Positions 17,059 through 25,100 of a stretch of DNA of 27,792 nt are shown piece by piece (the first letter of the stretch is position 1; each line of letters opens with the position of its first letter). The position numbers were made by a program, and so were the translations under genes. The stretch comes from a virus. The stretch lies in IMG/VR virus record IMGVR_UViG_3300008267_001081, positions 1 through 27,792 of that record; one strand, given 5' to 3'. The notes beneath the pieces are model-generated. The model saw only the letters and a program-made list of their open reading frames with translations, searched no databases and had not been told where the DNA came from.

Positions 17059-18309
17059 TTATGGAGTCCAATCAGGTAAAGCGTCACCGGTTATAGTACC
17101 TGTAAACCAAGCATCAAATTTATTCAAGAATGCATTTGTAGTTGTTGAATCAAATTGATCAGCAGCTACACCAGTATTAGGTGAACATACAACAACTGTT
17201 TGAGGAAATTCTTTACTAGAAGATTGCATATAATTATATCCTGCAGGAAGATTATATGTAATTGTTAACATATTATAATCATCATTGGCAGAGTTTGCAT
17301 TAAGAGGGAATGTTTCAAATGGAAACTCTCTATAATTAATTAGAGGCATGCTATTAGTATGAGCCTTTTCTTCAAGATCTCTGATTTGACGATAAGTTCC
17401 AGAAGGATAAGCAGTTGGGGTAGTAACTACTGCAATAGAAGAAGCATTAGTCCAACCTTTAGGAGCAATTACATCAAATTCAACAAGTCTGAATTGATCA
17501 TATCTATTTTGTTGAGTTTGAGCAAGAGCTGTAAATACAAACTTAATAGCAGTTGGTTCAGCAGCAGTAAAATGTCCTGAAGTTCCAGCAGCTTGGTTGG
17601 TATTTGAACTTAAAGAAGTAGTAGTACCCTGATAAGCAGTATCAAGAGTTACAACAGTTGTAGAATCTACTTTTTCAATTTGATAGATAGCTCCATCTAA
17701 AGATACCCATTGTCCAACAGATCTTCCATGAGCAGAACCAAAAGTTACTTGTCTAGCACCAGGAGTAACTGTTGCAGCTAAACCAGTTACAGAACCAGTT
17801 CCAGTTCTTACAACTTTAACCAGTTGATAAGGAGAACCTTGAGAGGTAAGAGGATTAGCAGAAAATCCTTTAGCTAAAGTAGAAGATACTTCACCAATAG
17901 TAGAAGTAGCTGTAGGAGGAGTAGTATGAGAAGCAATAACTTCAGTGTTTTTGTTATAAGTACCCATCCTCAAATCTTCTTTAATCTGAATACCTAAGGA
18001 ATAGGTAGAAGAGGCGGAAGTAGAGCCATAAGCAGTTTCAGCTAAAGAAAAAGTTACTACTTTTGCAGTGTAAGAATCAGTCTCTTTATAGTTACAATAA
18101 ACTACATTTGCATTAGTAATTGGCGAAGAATAATAAACACCTTTGTCATTTTTACCAGCAATTACTACAGGGACATTTCCATTAGCACTTACCCAAGGGG
18201 TATAATCAGAAGCTTTAAGAAGGAGAAGATCTCCTTTTAACATGTTGGCAGTAGTTGCAGTTAATGAACTATTAGTACCATCACCTACGAAAACTTTTAA
18301 AAGTTCCAT
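17059..18309 (-). CDS. Candidate auxiliary capsid/head decoration protein, 416 residues
   Basis: This is a Thr/Ser/Ala-rich, beta-rich protein with few charged residues, typical of capsid surface proteins. Residues about 170-235 form a recognisable phage beta module (VTPGARQVTFGSAHGRSVGQ, then YQIEKVDSTTVVTLDTAY). The C-terminal part contains YNMLTITYNLPAGYNY and ends in a Trp/Pro tail. Its position, a few genes after the major capsid protein, matches the auxiliary capsid protein of crAss001. An A-rich leader very like that of the capsid gene and the strong terminator after its stop both suggest an abundant product made from a defined unit. A tail-tube-like or head-fibre role is the main alternative. 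Confidence 0.8.
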   Translation of the reverse strand: MELLKVFVGDGTNSSLTATTANMLKGDLLLLKASDYTPWVSANGNVPVVIAGKNDKGVYYSSPITNANVVYCNYKETDSYTAKVVTFSLAETAYGSTSASSTYSLGIQIKEDLRMGTYNKNTEVIASHTTPPTATSTIGEVSSTLAKGFSANPLTSQGSPYQLVKVVRTGTGSVTGLAATVTPGARQVTFGSAHGRSVGQWVSLDGAIYQIEKVDSTTVVTLDTAYQGTTTSLSSNTNQAAGTSGHFTAAEPTAIKFVFTALAQTQQNRYDQFRLVEFDVIAPKGWTNASSIAVVTTPTAYPSGTYRQIRDLEEKAHTNSMPLINYREFPFETFPLNANSANDDYNMLTITYNLPAGYNYMQSSSKEFPQTVVVCSPNTGVAADQFDSTTTNAFLNKFDAWFTGTITGDALPDWTP

Positions 18310-18331
18310 TTTTTTTAATTTGTTTTTTAGT
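18310..18331 (-). promoter_or_regulatory. A-rich translation leader of the auxiliary capsid gene
   Basis: The minus-strand sequence directly before the ATG is AAAAACAAATTAAAAAAA, almost the same as the leader of the major capsid gene (21088-21110, with AAAAACAAATAAAATAAA). No Shine-Dalgarno is present. Bacteroidota ribosomes favour A-rich, unstructured leaders, and the sharing of this element by two abundant head proteins suggests a matched strong initiation site. Confidence 0.45.
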
Positions 18332-18342
18332 TATAAATTTAT

Positions 18343-18978
18343 TTAAGTTACATCTTTAATTTGCACTTTAGCAGGAGTCCTTTCAGACCCATATGTCTCA
18401 AGTGCATATATAACAGCTAGGTTAATGATTTTCTCATGTAGATACTCATCAATATCAGAGCTGATATTCTGTTTATACGAGACTTGGATTGGATTCTTTA
18501 AATAAGTTATAGAGAAATTATTTAAAGTATAGCCTGGAGGTGTATATACATATATTCCACCATCTTTAAAGAAGATTGGAACTTCTGTATCATCAGCTCT
18601 CTCAAATGGATTACCAAGTACTTTATTCTCAGTATCAAGTAATTGTTTAACTGTTCTTACTACTCCTGTAATACTTCCTACAGCAAGTGTTGCATAGGAT
18701 TGTAAATGGTGATAGTAATTACTAGGAAGTGTTACTTTCCATTGATTAGGATAACCTGTAGCAGTTACTGTAAGATTATTATTAATTACAGTTTGAGAAG
18801 ATAATGCATCAGACATTTCTTGAGATTCTTCATATGCATCATAAATTTCCATCATTATCTTATTGATGGCTTTATTGAAGAATACATCAACTACCTCAGG
18901 TTGAAGACGTAGAGCACTCTGAGTATCTAGAGTGTCTAGTTGTACTTTGAATGCTCTATGCCAATCAACAATAGTCAT
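18343..18978 (-). CDS. Putative head-tail connector (adaptor) protein, 211 residues
   Basis: The protein starts with a helical segment (VVDVFFNKAINKIMMEIYDA), continues with beta strands (QWKVTLPSNYYHHL, GGIYVYTPPGYTL, FSITYLKNPIQVSY) and ends with a helix IDEYLHEKIINLAVIYALET. Helix bundle, beta hairpin with LPSNYYH, YLKNP, and a final LHEKI helix is a pattern I associate with phage neck adaptors that sit under the portal in Bacteroidota phages. It begins 1 nt after the preceding stop, so it is translationally coupled to the 287-residue gene. A ring protein of the neck is the best inference; no fold confirmation is possible here. Confidence 0.78.
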   Translation of the reverse strand: MTIVDWHRAFKVQLDTLDTQSALRLQPEVVDVFFNKAINKIMMEIYDAYEESQEMSDALSSQTVINNNLTVTATGYPNQWKVTLPSNYYHHLQSYATLAVGSITGVVRTVKQLLDTENKVLGNPFERADDTEVPIFFKDGGIYVYTPPGYTLNNFSITYLKNPIQVSYKQNISSDIDEYLHEKIINLAVIYALETYGSERTPAKVQIKDVT

Positions 18979-18979
18979 A

Positions 18980-19843
18980 TTATGCAGTTAATACCTTATC
19001 ATACGCTTTCTCAACAAGGTCTTTAAGCTCTTGATTTTTCTTATCTTTTAAGAACTTATAAATCTCATCAAAGGTAAAGCCCAATTGAATACCATTAAAC
19101 TTGTATCCATTATTATCCTTAATAATAGCTCCTGAGAGGAATAATTGGTTATACTTATATTTCTCATCTACAGAAGGATCATTCATTAGTGCTACAAGAG
19201 TATCTGCCTGTTTAGGAGATCCCTCAATATAATCTGTAAGTCTCTCATCAATAGCAGCATCTAAGAGATTATTAGCACTCTTACCAGTAATAACTGTAAA
19301 GTACTTTCTCTTATCTTCTGGAGTAAGTGTGAGATACTTAGCATAAGCTTCAGCTTTATGTCTTCTATTCTCAACTTTCTGCTTAGAAGCTTCTGCAAGA
19401 GAAGTCAATTCTAAGAGAGCTGATGAAGATGGATTAGGGTTATTATAAGCAATAGAGGGATTGGCAATCATAAACTTAACCTTTAGATTATTCCAAACCT
19501 CATCAATATCAGCTTCTCCTGTCTCAAGAGTAGTACCATTATCTTTACCCTCAGTATCTAAGTTAACCTCATAATCTACCCAGAAACCATTATGCATTTC
19601 ACCAAAGCACTCAATTGGACTATCATACCAAAAGTTGCTTCTAGGAGAGAAGTAGCCCATTGGCTTACCTAGTTTCTCCTCAAAATATTTCTCATCTTCT
19701 TTAGTAAGACCAGTAATAAAGTTATTAGACATATCCTTATATGCCACAATCCTATACTTAGTCTTATCAAATTGGGTAAACTTTTTACCCCCTTTAGTAA
19801 ATCCCCAAGAACTCTTAGGAATACTTCTTAATCTATACTTCAT
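18980..19843 (-). CDS. Conserved head-region protein downstream of MCP, 287 residues
   Basis: I place the start at the ATG at 19843-19841 (MKYRLRSIPKSSWGF) rather than the TTG at 19873 that extends the frame by ten residues, because ATG is preceded by a typical A-rich leader (AAATAAAATTAAAACAT) and the extra residues look untranslated. The protein is mixed alpha/beta with conserved-looking segments GYFSPRSNFWYDSPIE and HNGFWVDYEVNLD, an EADIDEVWNNLK helix and, in the C-terminal half, helices rich in Lys and Glu (EEKLGKP earlier; KFLKDKKNQELKDLVEKAYD at the end). It directly follows the capsid gene after a large hairpin and is coupled to the connector gene. I do not recognise its function; a head-completion or packaging accessory role fits the location. 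Confidence 0.8.
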   Translation of the reverse strand: MKYRLRSIPKSSWGFTKGGKKFTQFDKTKYRIVAYKDMSNNFITGLTKEDEKYFEEKLGKPMGYFSPRSNFWYDSPIECFGEMHNGFWVDYEVNLDTEGKDNGTTLETGEADIDEVWNNLKVKFMIANPSIAYNNPNPSSSALLELTSLAEASKQKVENRRHKAEAYAKYLTLTPEDKRKYFTVITGKSANNLLDAAIDERLTDYIEGSPKQADTLVALMNDPSVDEKYKYNQLFLSGAIIKDNNGYKFNGIQLGFTFDEIYKFLKDKKNQELKDLVEKAYDKVLTA

Positions 19844-19878
19844 ATGTTTTAATTTTATTTCTTGTTGTTGCAAATATA

Positions 19879-19930
19879 TGTTGAAATAGGATAGGAAGTC
19901 AGGAAAAATTCCTGCTCCTATCCTACAACA
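19879..19930 (-). terminator. Large hairpin after the major capsid gene (attenuator or mRNA-stabilising)
   Basis: In the 99-nt gap after the capsid stop, a perfect 9-bp stem AGGATAGGA/TCCTATCCT (19888-19924) encloses an inner CAGGAA/TTCCTG pairing. It is flanked by TGTTG/CAACA arms (19879-19883 and 19926-19930). No long T-run follows on the minus strand, so full intrinsic termination is doubtful. Partial termination or protection of the capsid mRNA 3' end would both raise capsid yield relative to downstream genes. Confidence 0.65.
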
Positions 19931-19942
19931 ACATGAGAAAAA

Positions 19943-20389
19943 TTAGACGAATTTACCAATCTTAGCAGGAATCAGTTCACCAGCTGAAAGAGGATCTTTC
20001 AGAAGGATACCAGACCTTCTAATCATGTGGATTTGAGCACCATCAAGGGCAGAACTAGAAGGAGCAAATCCTTGCTTGTAGTTACCATTGATGTCAGTCA
20101 TACCTTCAATCTGGATTGAACCCATCTGAGCACCTTTTAAGGTTACTTTAACAAGGTTAGCACCATTAGCATTGTTACCAATGTTGAAGATAGTGAAACG
20201 AGAGGATTCCAGAGGATATCCAGTAGCAGGGTCAAGTTGTCTGTTAAGAACAATATCATCATACAGAGGACAATGTACTACAGTTACCTCAAGACCATTA
20301 GGGAACATACAGGTTTTGAACTGAGAACCAAAGCTCATATTCATTCCAGAGCCAGATACAAACTGTCCACCTTCATAAACGCTTCCCAC
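19943..20389 (-). CDS. Major capsid protein, C-terminal part (frame-shifted from N-terminal part)
   Basis: This frame encodes the C-terminal third of a crAss-like HK97-fold capsid protein: GGQFVSGSGMNMSFGSQF, PNGLEVTVVHCPLYDD, NRQLDP then YPLESSRFTIFNIG, and the closing SGILLKDPLSAGELIPAKIG. The pattern of FxSGSGxNxxFGxQF, a P-L-Y-D segment, an SxR-T segment and a final LLKDPxxxGEL is characteristic of these proteins. Its only start is a GTG at 20389 immediately preceded by an in-frame TAA and internal to the other frame, so it is very unlikely to be an independent gene. It is the continuation of the capsid gene after a frame break. The central portion normally found before GGQF is absent. 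The GTG-started product would lack the A-domain core. Confidence 0.82.
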   Translation of the reverse strand: MGSVYEGGQFVSGSGMNMSFGSQFKTCMFPNGLEVTVVHCPLYDDIVLNRQLDPATGYPLESSRFTIFNIGNNANGANLVKVTLKGAQMGSIQIEGMTDINGNYKQGFAPSSSALDGAQIHMIRRSGILLKDPLSAGELIPAKIGKFV

Positions 20390-21087
20390 TTAGCCTTCTC
20401 AATCCAAGAGAAAGTTTTGCTTCCATCAGATTTAGTCAACTCAATAGCAATCTTTTGTTTCATAGCTTCAGCAGAGATAGCATGCTCAATTCTGTGAGTA
20501 GTGAAGTAGTTTTCAAACTTGGCAGGAGAGAAGAAATCTACCCAACCACCTCTGTCTGACATTTCAGATACTGGAGAGTAAGCACGGCTAAGTTTAGCAC
20601 CTACAGTTACATCATTAGAATCAAAATATTGAGCAGGATCAGAGAATTGGAAAGTATATAACCAACCATTACCAGTCTGAATAGGATCAGCAATGATGTT
20701 TACAAGAGCACCACTATCTGTTCTTACTTTATCAATACCAGAGAACCACTTTTCTTCCAAAGTCAATTGTACAGGAGCACAGTTAAGACCAAGGTTAGTA
20801 CCAGTAGCACCAGCAGTAATTTTGATAGTTCTATCATTCATATAGGCTACATCCCACTGATAGATATTGCTATCAATTTCTTTCTCTTCAATTCTACCAA
20901 GAGCCTCAGTAAGACACTGGAGAGAGTGACCATATTGCTTACCAAGAAGGTAAGACACTACCTGTCCAAATTGGAAAGGTTTGCGAAGCAGTAACTGATC
21001 AAGCTTGTTGCTATCAGTCAGTGCACCTGAGACCGCCCTGGCATCAATGAGCCTAGGGAGATTACTGGAATTTACATTAACATCCAT
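20341..21087 (-). CDS. Major capsid protein, N-terminal part (truncated by deletion/frameshift)
   Basis: The first 235 residues have the N-terminal pattern of crAss-like major capsid proteins: LPRLIDARAVSGAL, then RKPFQFGQVVSYLLG, YGHSLQCLTEALGRIEEKEI, EEKWFSG and GWLYTFQFSDPAQYF, followed by FENYFTTHRIEHAISAEAMK and FSWIEKAKWEAFMK. After FMK the frame reads nine or so unrelated residues and stops, while the next frame takes up the capsid C-terminus. Family members are roughly 490-510 residues; the two parts here add up to about 375 family-like residues, so around 115 residues are missing at about 20371. The start ATG follows an A-rich leader shared with the auxiliary capsid gene. As written, no full-length capsid protein could be made. 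Confidence 0.85.
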   Translation of the reverse strand: MDVNVNSSNLPRLIDARAVSGALTDSNKLDQLLLRKPFQFGQVVSYLLGKQYGHSLQCLTEALGRIEEKEIDSNIYQWDVAYMNDRTIKITAGATGTNLGLNCAPVQLTLEEKWFSGIDKVRTDSGALVNIIADPIQTGNGWLYTFQFSDPAQYFDSNDVTVGAKLSRAYSPVSEMSDRGGWVDFFSPAKFENYFTTHRIEHAISAEAMKQKIAIELTKSDGSKTFSWIEKAKWEAFMKVDSLYLALE

Positions 21088-21110
21088 TTTATTTTATTTG
21101 TTTTTTTAAG
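21088..21110 (-). promoter_or_regulatory. A-rich translation leader of the major capsid gene
   Basis: The minus-strand sequence before the ATG is AAAAACAAATAAAATAAA with no Shine-Dalgarno. Its close match to the leader of the auxiliary capsid gene (18310-18331), including the ATGGA start context, suggests a shared strong Bacteroidota-type initiation element. Confidence 0.45.
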
Positions 21111-21129
21111 GTTTTACAATTTTTAAATT

Positions 21130-22110
21130 TTAAATAATGATGTCATCAAAGTCATCTATATTACTATTTCTCTTACTACCAGAGGAACCTGAACGAATAT
21201 TATTATCCTTCTGGCTCTTCAAAGCTTTAGAGAGTCTATCAGAAACATTAGTAGTAGCTCTTCTTTGTAAATCATCACTATTAAAGTTAGTATAGTACAT
21301 AAAAGCCATCACTAATTGTTTCTCATAATCCTGAGCATCCATTTGAAGTTGAGTTAGTCCATTAGCATTTGGCCTTGTCATATATTGAAAGAAATCTTCT
21401 CTAGTTCTTCTATCAAGAGAAAACCCTTGAATTTCTTCAATACTATCAATAGTATTTTTAAGAACTGCCATTTGCTCTATTAGATATTCCTCTTCTTCAG
21501 CTTTTCTATTTTCTAAAGACTCAAGATATTCTTGAACTTGATATTGTTGACCTTGCACTAATGCTCTATATGCTTCATCAACTTCATTATAGAAAGTTCC
21601 ATCATCTTTAGAACTATTAATCAGACGAGCAATCTTATCCTCAGAAAGACCTTTAGCAGTATAGTAATCAATTACTACTTGTTCTTGAGTACCTGCATCA
21701 GTCATATCCAATTCACTGTAGTCTACTTCTTTATAAATTTCTAGCACATCTTGGATTGAACCTCCTCTTTGTACTACATCATAAAGTAATGCTAGGTCTT
21801 CATTTTCTTCAAATGTAGCTTCAATTCTAGCATTTACAGTATCCTCAAGGAGTTCTTCAACACCATTTTCATCAATGTCATACTCCTTTTGCTCATCTGC
21901 ATACAAAACTCCTCTTTCTACCAAATCCTCCATGAGAATCTGGTAAGGAGTTTTATCTTCATCATCAATCTCCCCCTCAATATCTTCAAAATCATCTTCA
22001 GAGTATTCATACTCTTCAAAATCATCTTCAAGATCCTCCTCTACTTCTGTCTCTCCAGAAGTAAGTTTTTCATTTTCTAATTCTTCATTTTCTACAAAAT
22101 CACCAAACAT
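21130..22110 (-). CDS. Putative scaffolding protein, 326 residues
   Basis: The N-terminal 55 residues are extremely acidic (EVEEDLEDDFEEYEYSEDD), and the remainder is almost entirely helical and charged (YQVQEYLESLENRKAEEEEY, LIEQMAVLKNTIDSIEEI). A short polar, basic stretch (SKALKSQKDNNIR, SGSSGSKRN) precedes a final acidic/hydrophobic tail DDFDDIII. Acidic, helical proteins encoded directly before the major capsid gene are typical scaffolding proteins in tailed phages. A 42-nt gap separates it from the capsid start. A candidate CGTATAA box lies 19 nt before its ATG. The scaffold label is from composition and position; no cleavage site or protease is identifiable. Confidence 0.8.
   Translation of the reverse strand: MFGDFVENEELENEKLTSGETEVEEDLEDDFEEYEYSEDDFEDIEGEIDDEDKTPYQILMEDLVERGVLYADEQKEYDIDENGVEELLEDTVNARIEATFEENEDLALLYDVVQRGGSIQDVLEIYKEVDYSELDMTDAGTQEQVVIDYYTAKGLSEDKIARLINSSKDDGTFYNEVDEAYRALVQGQQYQVQEYLESLENRKAEEEEYLIEQMAVLKNTIDSIEEIQGFSLDRRTREDFFQYMTRPNANGLTQLQMDAQDYEKQLVMAFMYYTNFNSDDLQRRATTNVSDRLSKALKSQKDNNIRSGSSGSKRNSNIDDFDDIII
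21983..22030 (-). repeat. 18-bp perfect direct repeat within the scaffold gene
   Basis: TCTTCAAAATCATCTTCA (plus-strand reading) occurs at 21983-22000 and again at 22013-22030, a 30-bp period. It encodes the EDDFED/EDDFEE acidic repeats, so the acidic tail probably grew by local duplication. Confidence 0.7.
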
Positions 22111-22129
22111 GTTGTTCTAATTTAAATTG

Positions 22130-22136
22130 TTATACG
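22130..22136 (-). promoter_or_regulatory. CGTATAA box before the scaffold gene
   Basis: CGTATAA on the minus strand lies in the 68-nt gap between the 1139-residue gene and the scaffold gene, 19 nt before the ATG. It follows an AT-rich hairpin. It is one of three intergenic copies of the box in this window and a candidate late-promoter element for the scaffold/capsid unit. Confidence 0.4.
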
Positions 22137-22152
22137 AGGTTTTATTATGTTC

Positions 22153-22171
22153 TCTAATATTTTTTATTAGA
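22153..22171 (-). terminator. Weak AT-rich hairpin after the 1139-residue gene
   Basis: TCTAATA pairs with TATTAGA around a five-base loop, just past the stop codon of the 1139-residue gene. The stem is A/T-rich and no T-run follows on the minus strand, so termination is doubtful; it could be an mRNA 3'-end structure or chance in AT-rich DNA. Confidence 0.3.
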
Positions 22172-22178
22172 ATTTTTA

Positions 22179-25100
22179 TTAACCACCAGTTTTCATTTGA
22201 GAAGCAGCATACATTCCTGCACCAACAGTACCAGCTGCTATTGCACTCTTTTTCTTATTATTTTTAACAAAGTTAATAGCCTTTTTACCAGTTTCTCTAG
22301 CTTTTCTTCCAGCTGTTCTAGTTACATTACCAACACTTTGTCTAAAATTAGCTTGTGCAGGACCTTGTACTGCACCTTGTGCAGGAGCAGCAGGAGTTGC
22401 AGTGTTTGCAGAACTATTTTTTGGGTATACTTTACTAGGTGTTGGGCTTCCTTTAGCAGGAGCTTTAGGACCAGTATAAGTACCTTTACCTTGTTTTGCA
22501 GGATTAACTGTAAACTTACCTCCATTACCTCTTGTTGTAGCAAATTTACCAGGTTTTAAAGTAATTTTTGCAGCTTGTGCAGTACCTTTACTAGCAGCTT
22601 GAGATGCAGCCTGACTAGCTCCTTGAGATGCAGCTTGTCCACCTGCTTGAGCAGTAGCTTTACTACCACCTCTACCTACTAATTTACCTGCAGCTCTACC
22701 TGTAGCACCAACAGCTCTACCTAGTGGTGAAGCAGCCATTTTAGCAGCTTCTTTGCCAGCAAATTTCATTACAGCACCACCAACAGGTTTAACAAGTCTT
22801 CCTCCGGCACCTCCTATAGCTCCAAAAGCAGCTTCACCAAGAGAGTATCCTTCTTGAGATTTATCATCTTCTTCTCTATAACCAAGTTTTTTATTTAACC
22901 AGTTACCAAAAGCTTTACCTGCTCTATCACCGACAATACCTCCAGCTACAGAACCTACTCCAAATGTAGAACCTCCTGCAAGTGCAGCTCCTCCAAGTGA
23001 GCCAATAGTTCTTGAACCAATATCAATTACTTCATCCATATAGGTATCATCACCTTTTCTTTTAGGAGCAGCTTTAGGTTTGTCCCAACTAAATTTTACT
23101 GTTTTATTATCACTGGTATATTTACCCATTTTGCCAGTTTTTTCATCAAAAACTCTACCATTAGTATAATAAGAACGTCCTGTTTTTTTATCTTTAAAGT
23201 TTTTAACAGCTACACCATTTTTAAATAAAGAAGATTCTGCAGGTGCAGAAGTTTTTTCACTTCCTCCACTTGATCCACTTCCTCCTTTTCTTTTTTGATT
23301 TTTTGAAGATGATTTTTTAACAACAGTACTTGCTGGTGTTTCAGTCTTAGTTTCTGTTTTAGCAGGAGGAGTTGTAGATTGTTGAATCATCTCATCAACT
23401 TTAGTTTTTGGAGTTTCTGGAGCTTTATACTTTTCTTCATATGGTCCATACTCACTATACTTAATTAAATCAGAATCTTGTTTACCAGTAATAGCACTAT
23501 ACTCACCTTTAAGACTATTAATTTTTTCTTTTAATCTTTCAGCTCTATTAGCTACTCTAAGTTCTTTTGATTCTTTTCTATTTAAACCTCCAGGAAGAAT
23601 ACCACCAAGTCTAGCATCTATTTTTTCATACATACTAGGTTTTTTACCTGCTTCTAAAGAAGGAGTACCTCCTGCAAATGTTTGTATTCTTCCATTGGCA
23701 GAAATTCTTTCTCCTTTACCAACAAGTTTATTTCTTAATTGAGATTCATTTTGAATTGCAGTAACATCAGTTCCTTGACCTTTATTACCAGCATTAAAAG
23801 AATATTTATTAGCTTCTGTATCAGAAGGAAGAGATTGTGAGTTTCTAGCAATCTCAGCTTGTCTAGCTTTTCTTTTAGCATCTGCAATGGCTTGAGTTTT
23901 AGCATCTTCTGCTCTCCATCTTCCTAAAGCTTCCATATTAGCTTGTCTTAAGACAGGACTATCAAATTGATTATATGTTTTTTTTGCAGGAGCAGTAACA
24001 GTAACTTGATCAAGTACAGTACCTTTAGCACCAAGAGCTCTAGCTTCTTTAAGGTTTTGAGCATTTTGAATAGTAGGACCTTGACCAGTATTTACAGTAC
24101 CTCTTCTAGATGTATCAATTGTTTTACCTTTAGTATAAGCATTATGAATTCTTTGAGTTTCTTTTCCCCAAATACCATCTACTTTAATATTGTAACCAGC
24201 ATCTTTTAATTTTTGTTGATAGGCTCTAACTTTATTATTACCTAATGATTTAGGACTAGATAATTTAGGAGTAGAAGTTTGACCATATGCCATAGTAGGA
24301 GTTAGTGTAGTACTTTCTCTTCTCATGTCTGAAGGAGGCTGATTTTCAATATTTTTTTGTAAAAAAGCTCTTTTTCTATCTTCAGCATTTGCTTTCATTG
24401 ATTGTGCTTCTGCATAATTAGCAGCTAATCCAGAAGATAAAGTAGCATCTTCAACTCCACCTTCATATTTAATAAGACTTTTTCTTTTTTTCATATTAGT
24501 ATTTAAATTTTTTGTTCCTGTTTTAAAATCGCCAGAAGCTCCACCACCACCAAATCTTCCACCTCCAAACCCTGCAAATTGAGAAGGTTTGCCATCATAC
24601 TTAACAAGAGTTTTAACTTTTTTTTCTTGTAAAGGTAATGTATTTTTTTGTGGAATTTCAGGAGCATCTACATCTTCTTCAATAGTAGTATTTTTAACTT
24701 GTGGTACTTTTTTTCTTTTTGATGCTGTCCAAGCTGCTTGAGTTTTTGGTCCCCAAATACCATCATCTTTAACACCAAGTTTTCTTTGAATTTTTTTTAT
24801 TCTTTCTTTTTCACTTTCAGCTTCTCCTTCCATTCTTCTTATTTGAAGAAGAGTTCTTTGTGCAGAAGGACTTTCAGGATTTTCTCTTGGACCAGAAGTA
24901 TTAAGTAAACTAATTTCTTCTTTTGGAGTTTCTACAGTTGGAGTTTGAATAGTTTGAGGAGTTTGTCTTTTTTTAACAACTTGCCTCATTACTCTATTTT
25001 CTTCTACAGGAGTTTTTTCAGCTTCTTTGGAAGAATATACATCTTTATAAGCTTCATTATATTCTTGATCAGCTTGCTCAATTCTAGACATTGCTTTTTT

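Noticed and set aside
18980-19873. TTG start at 19873 extending the 287-residue protein by ten residues
   Set aside because: An ATG at 19843 follows a typical A-rich leader; the added residues are encoded by sequence that looks like that leader.
20341-20389. Programmed ribosomal frameshift joining the two capsid halves
   Set aside because: No convincing slippery sequence is seen at the junction, and a shift would still leave about 115 family residues missing.
22322-22543. Minus-strand 73-codon frame inside the 1139-residue gene
   Set aside because: It is an out-of-frame Leu/Gln/Lys-rich reading of an Ala/Gln/Gly-repeat region, with no start signal.
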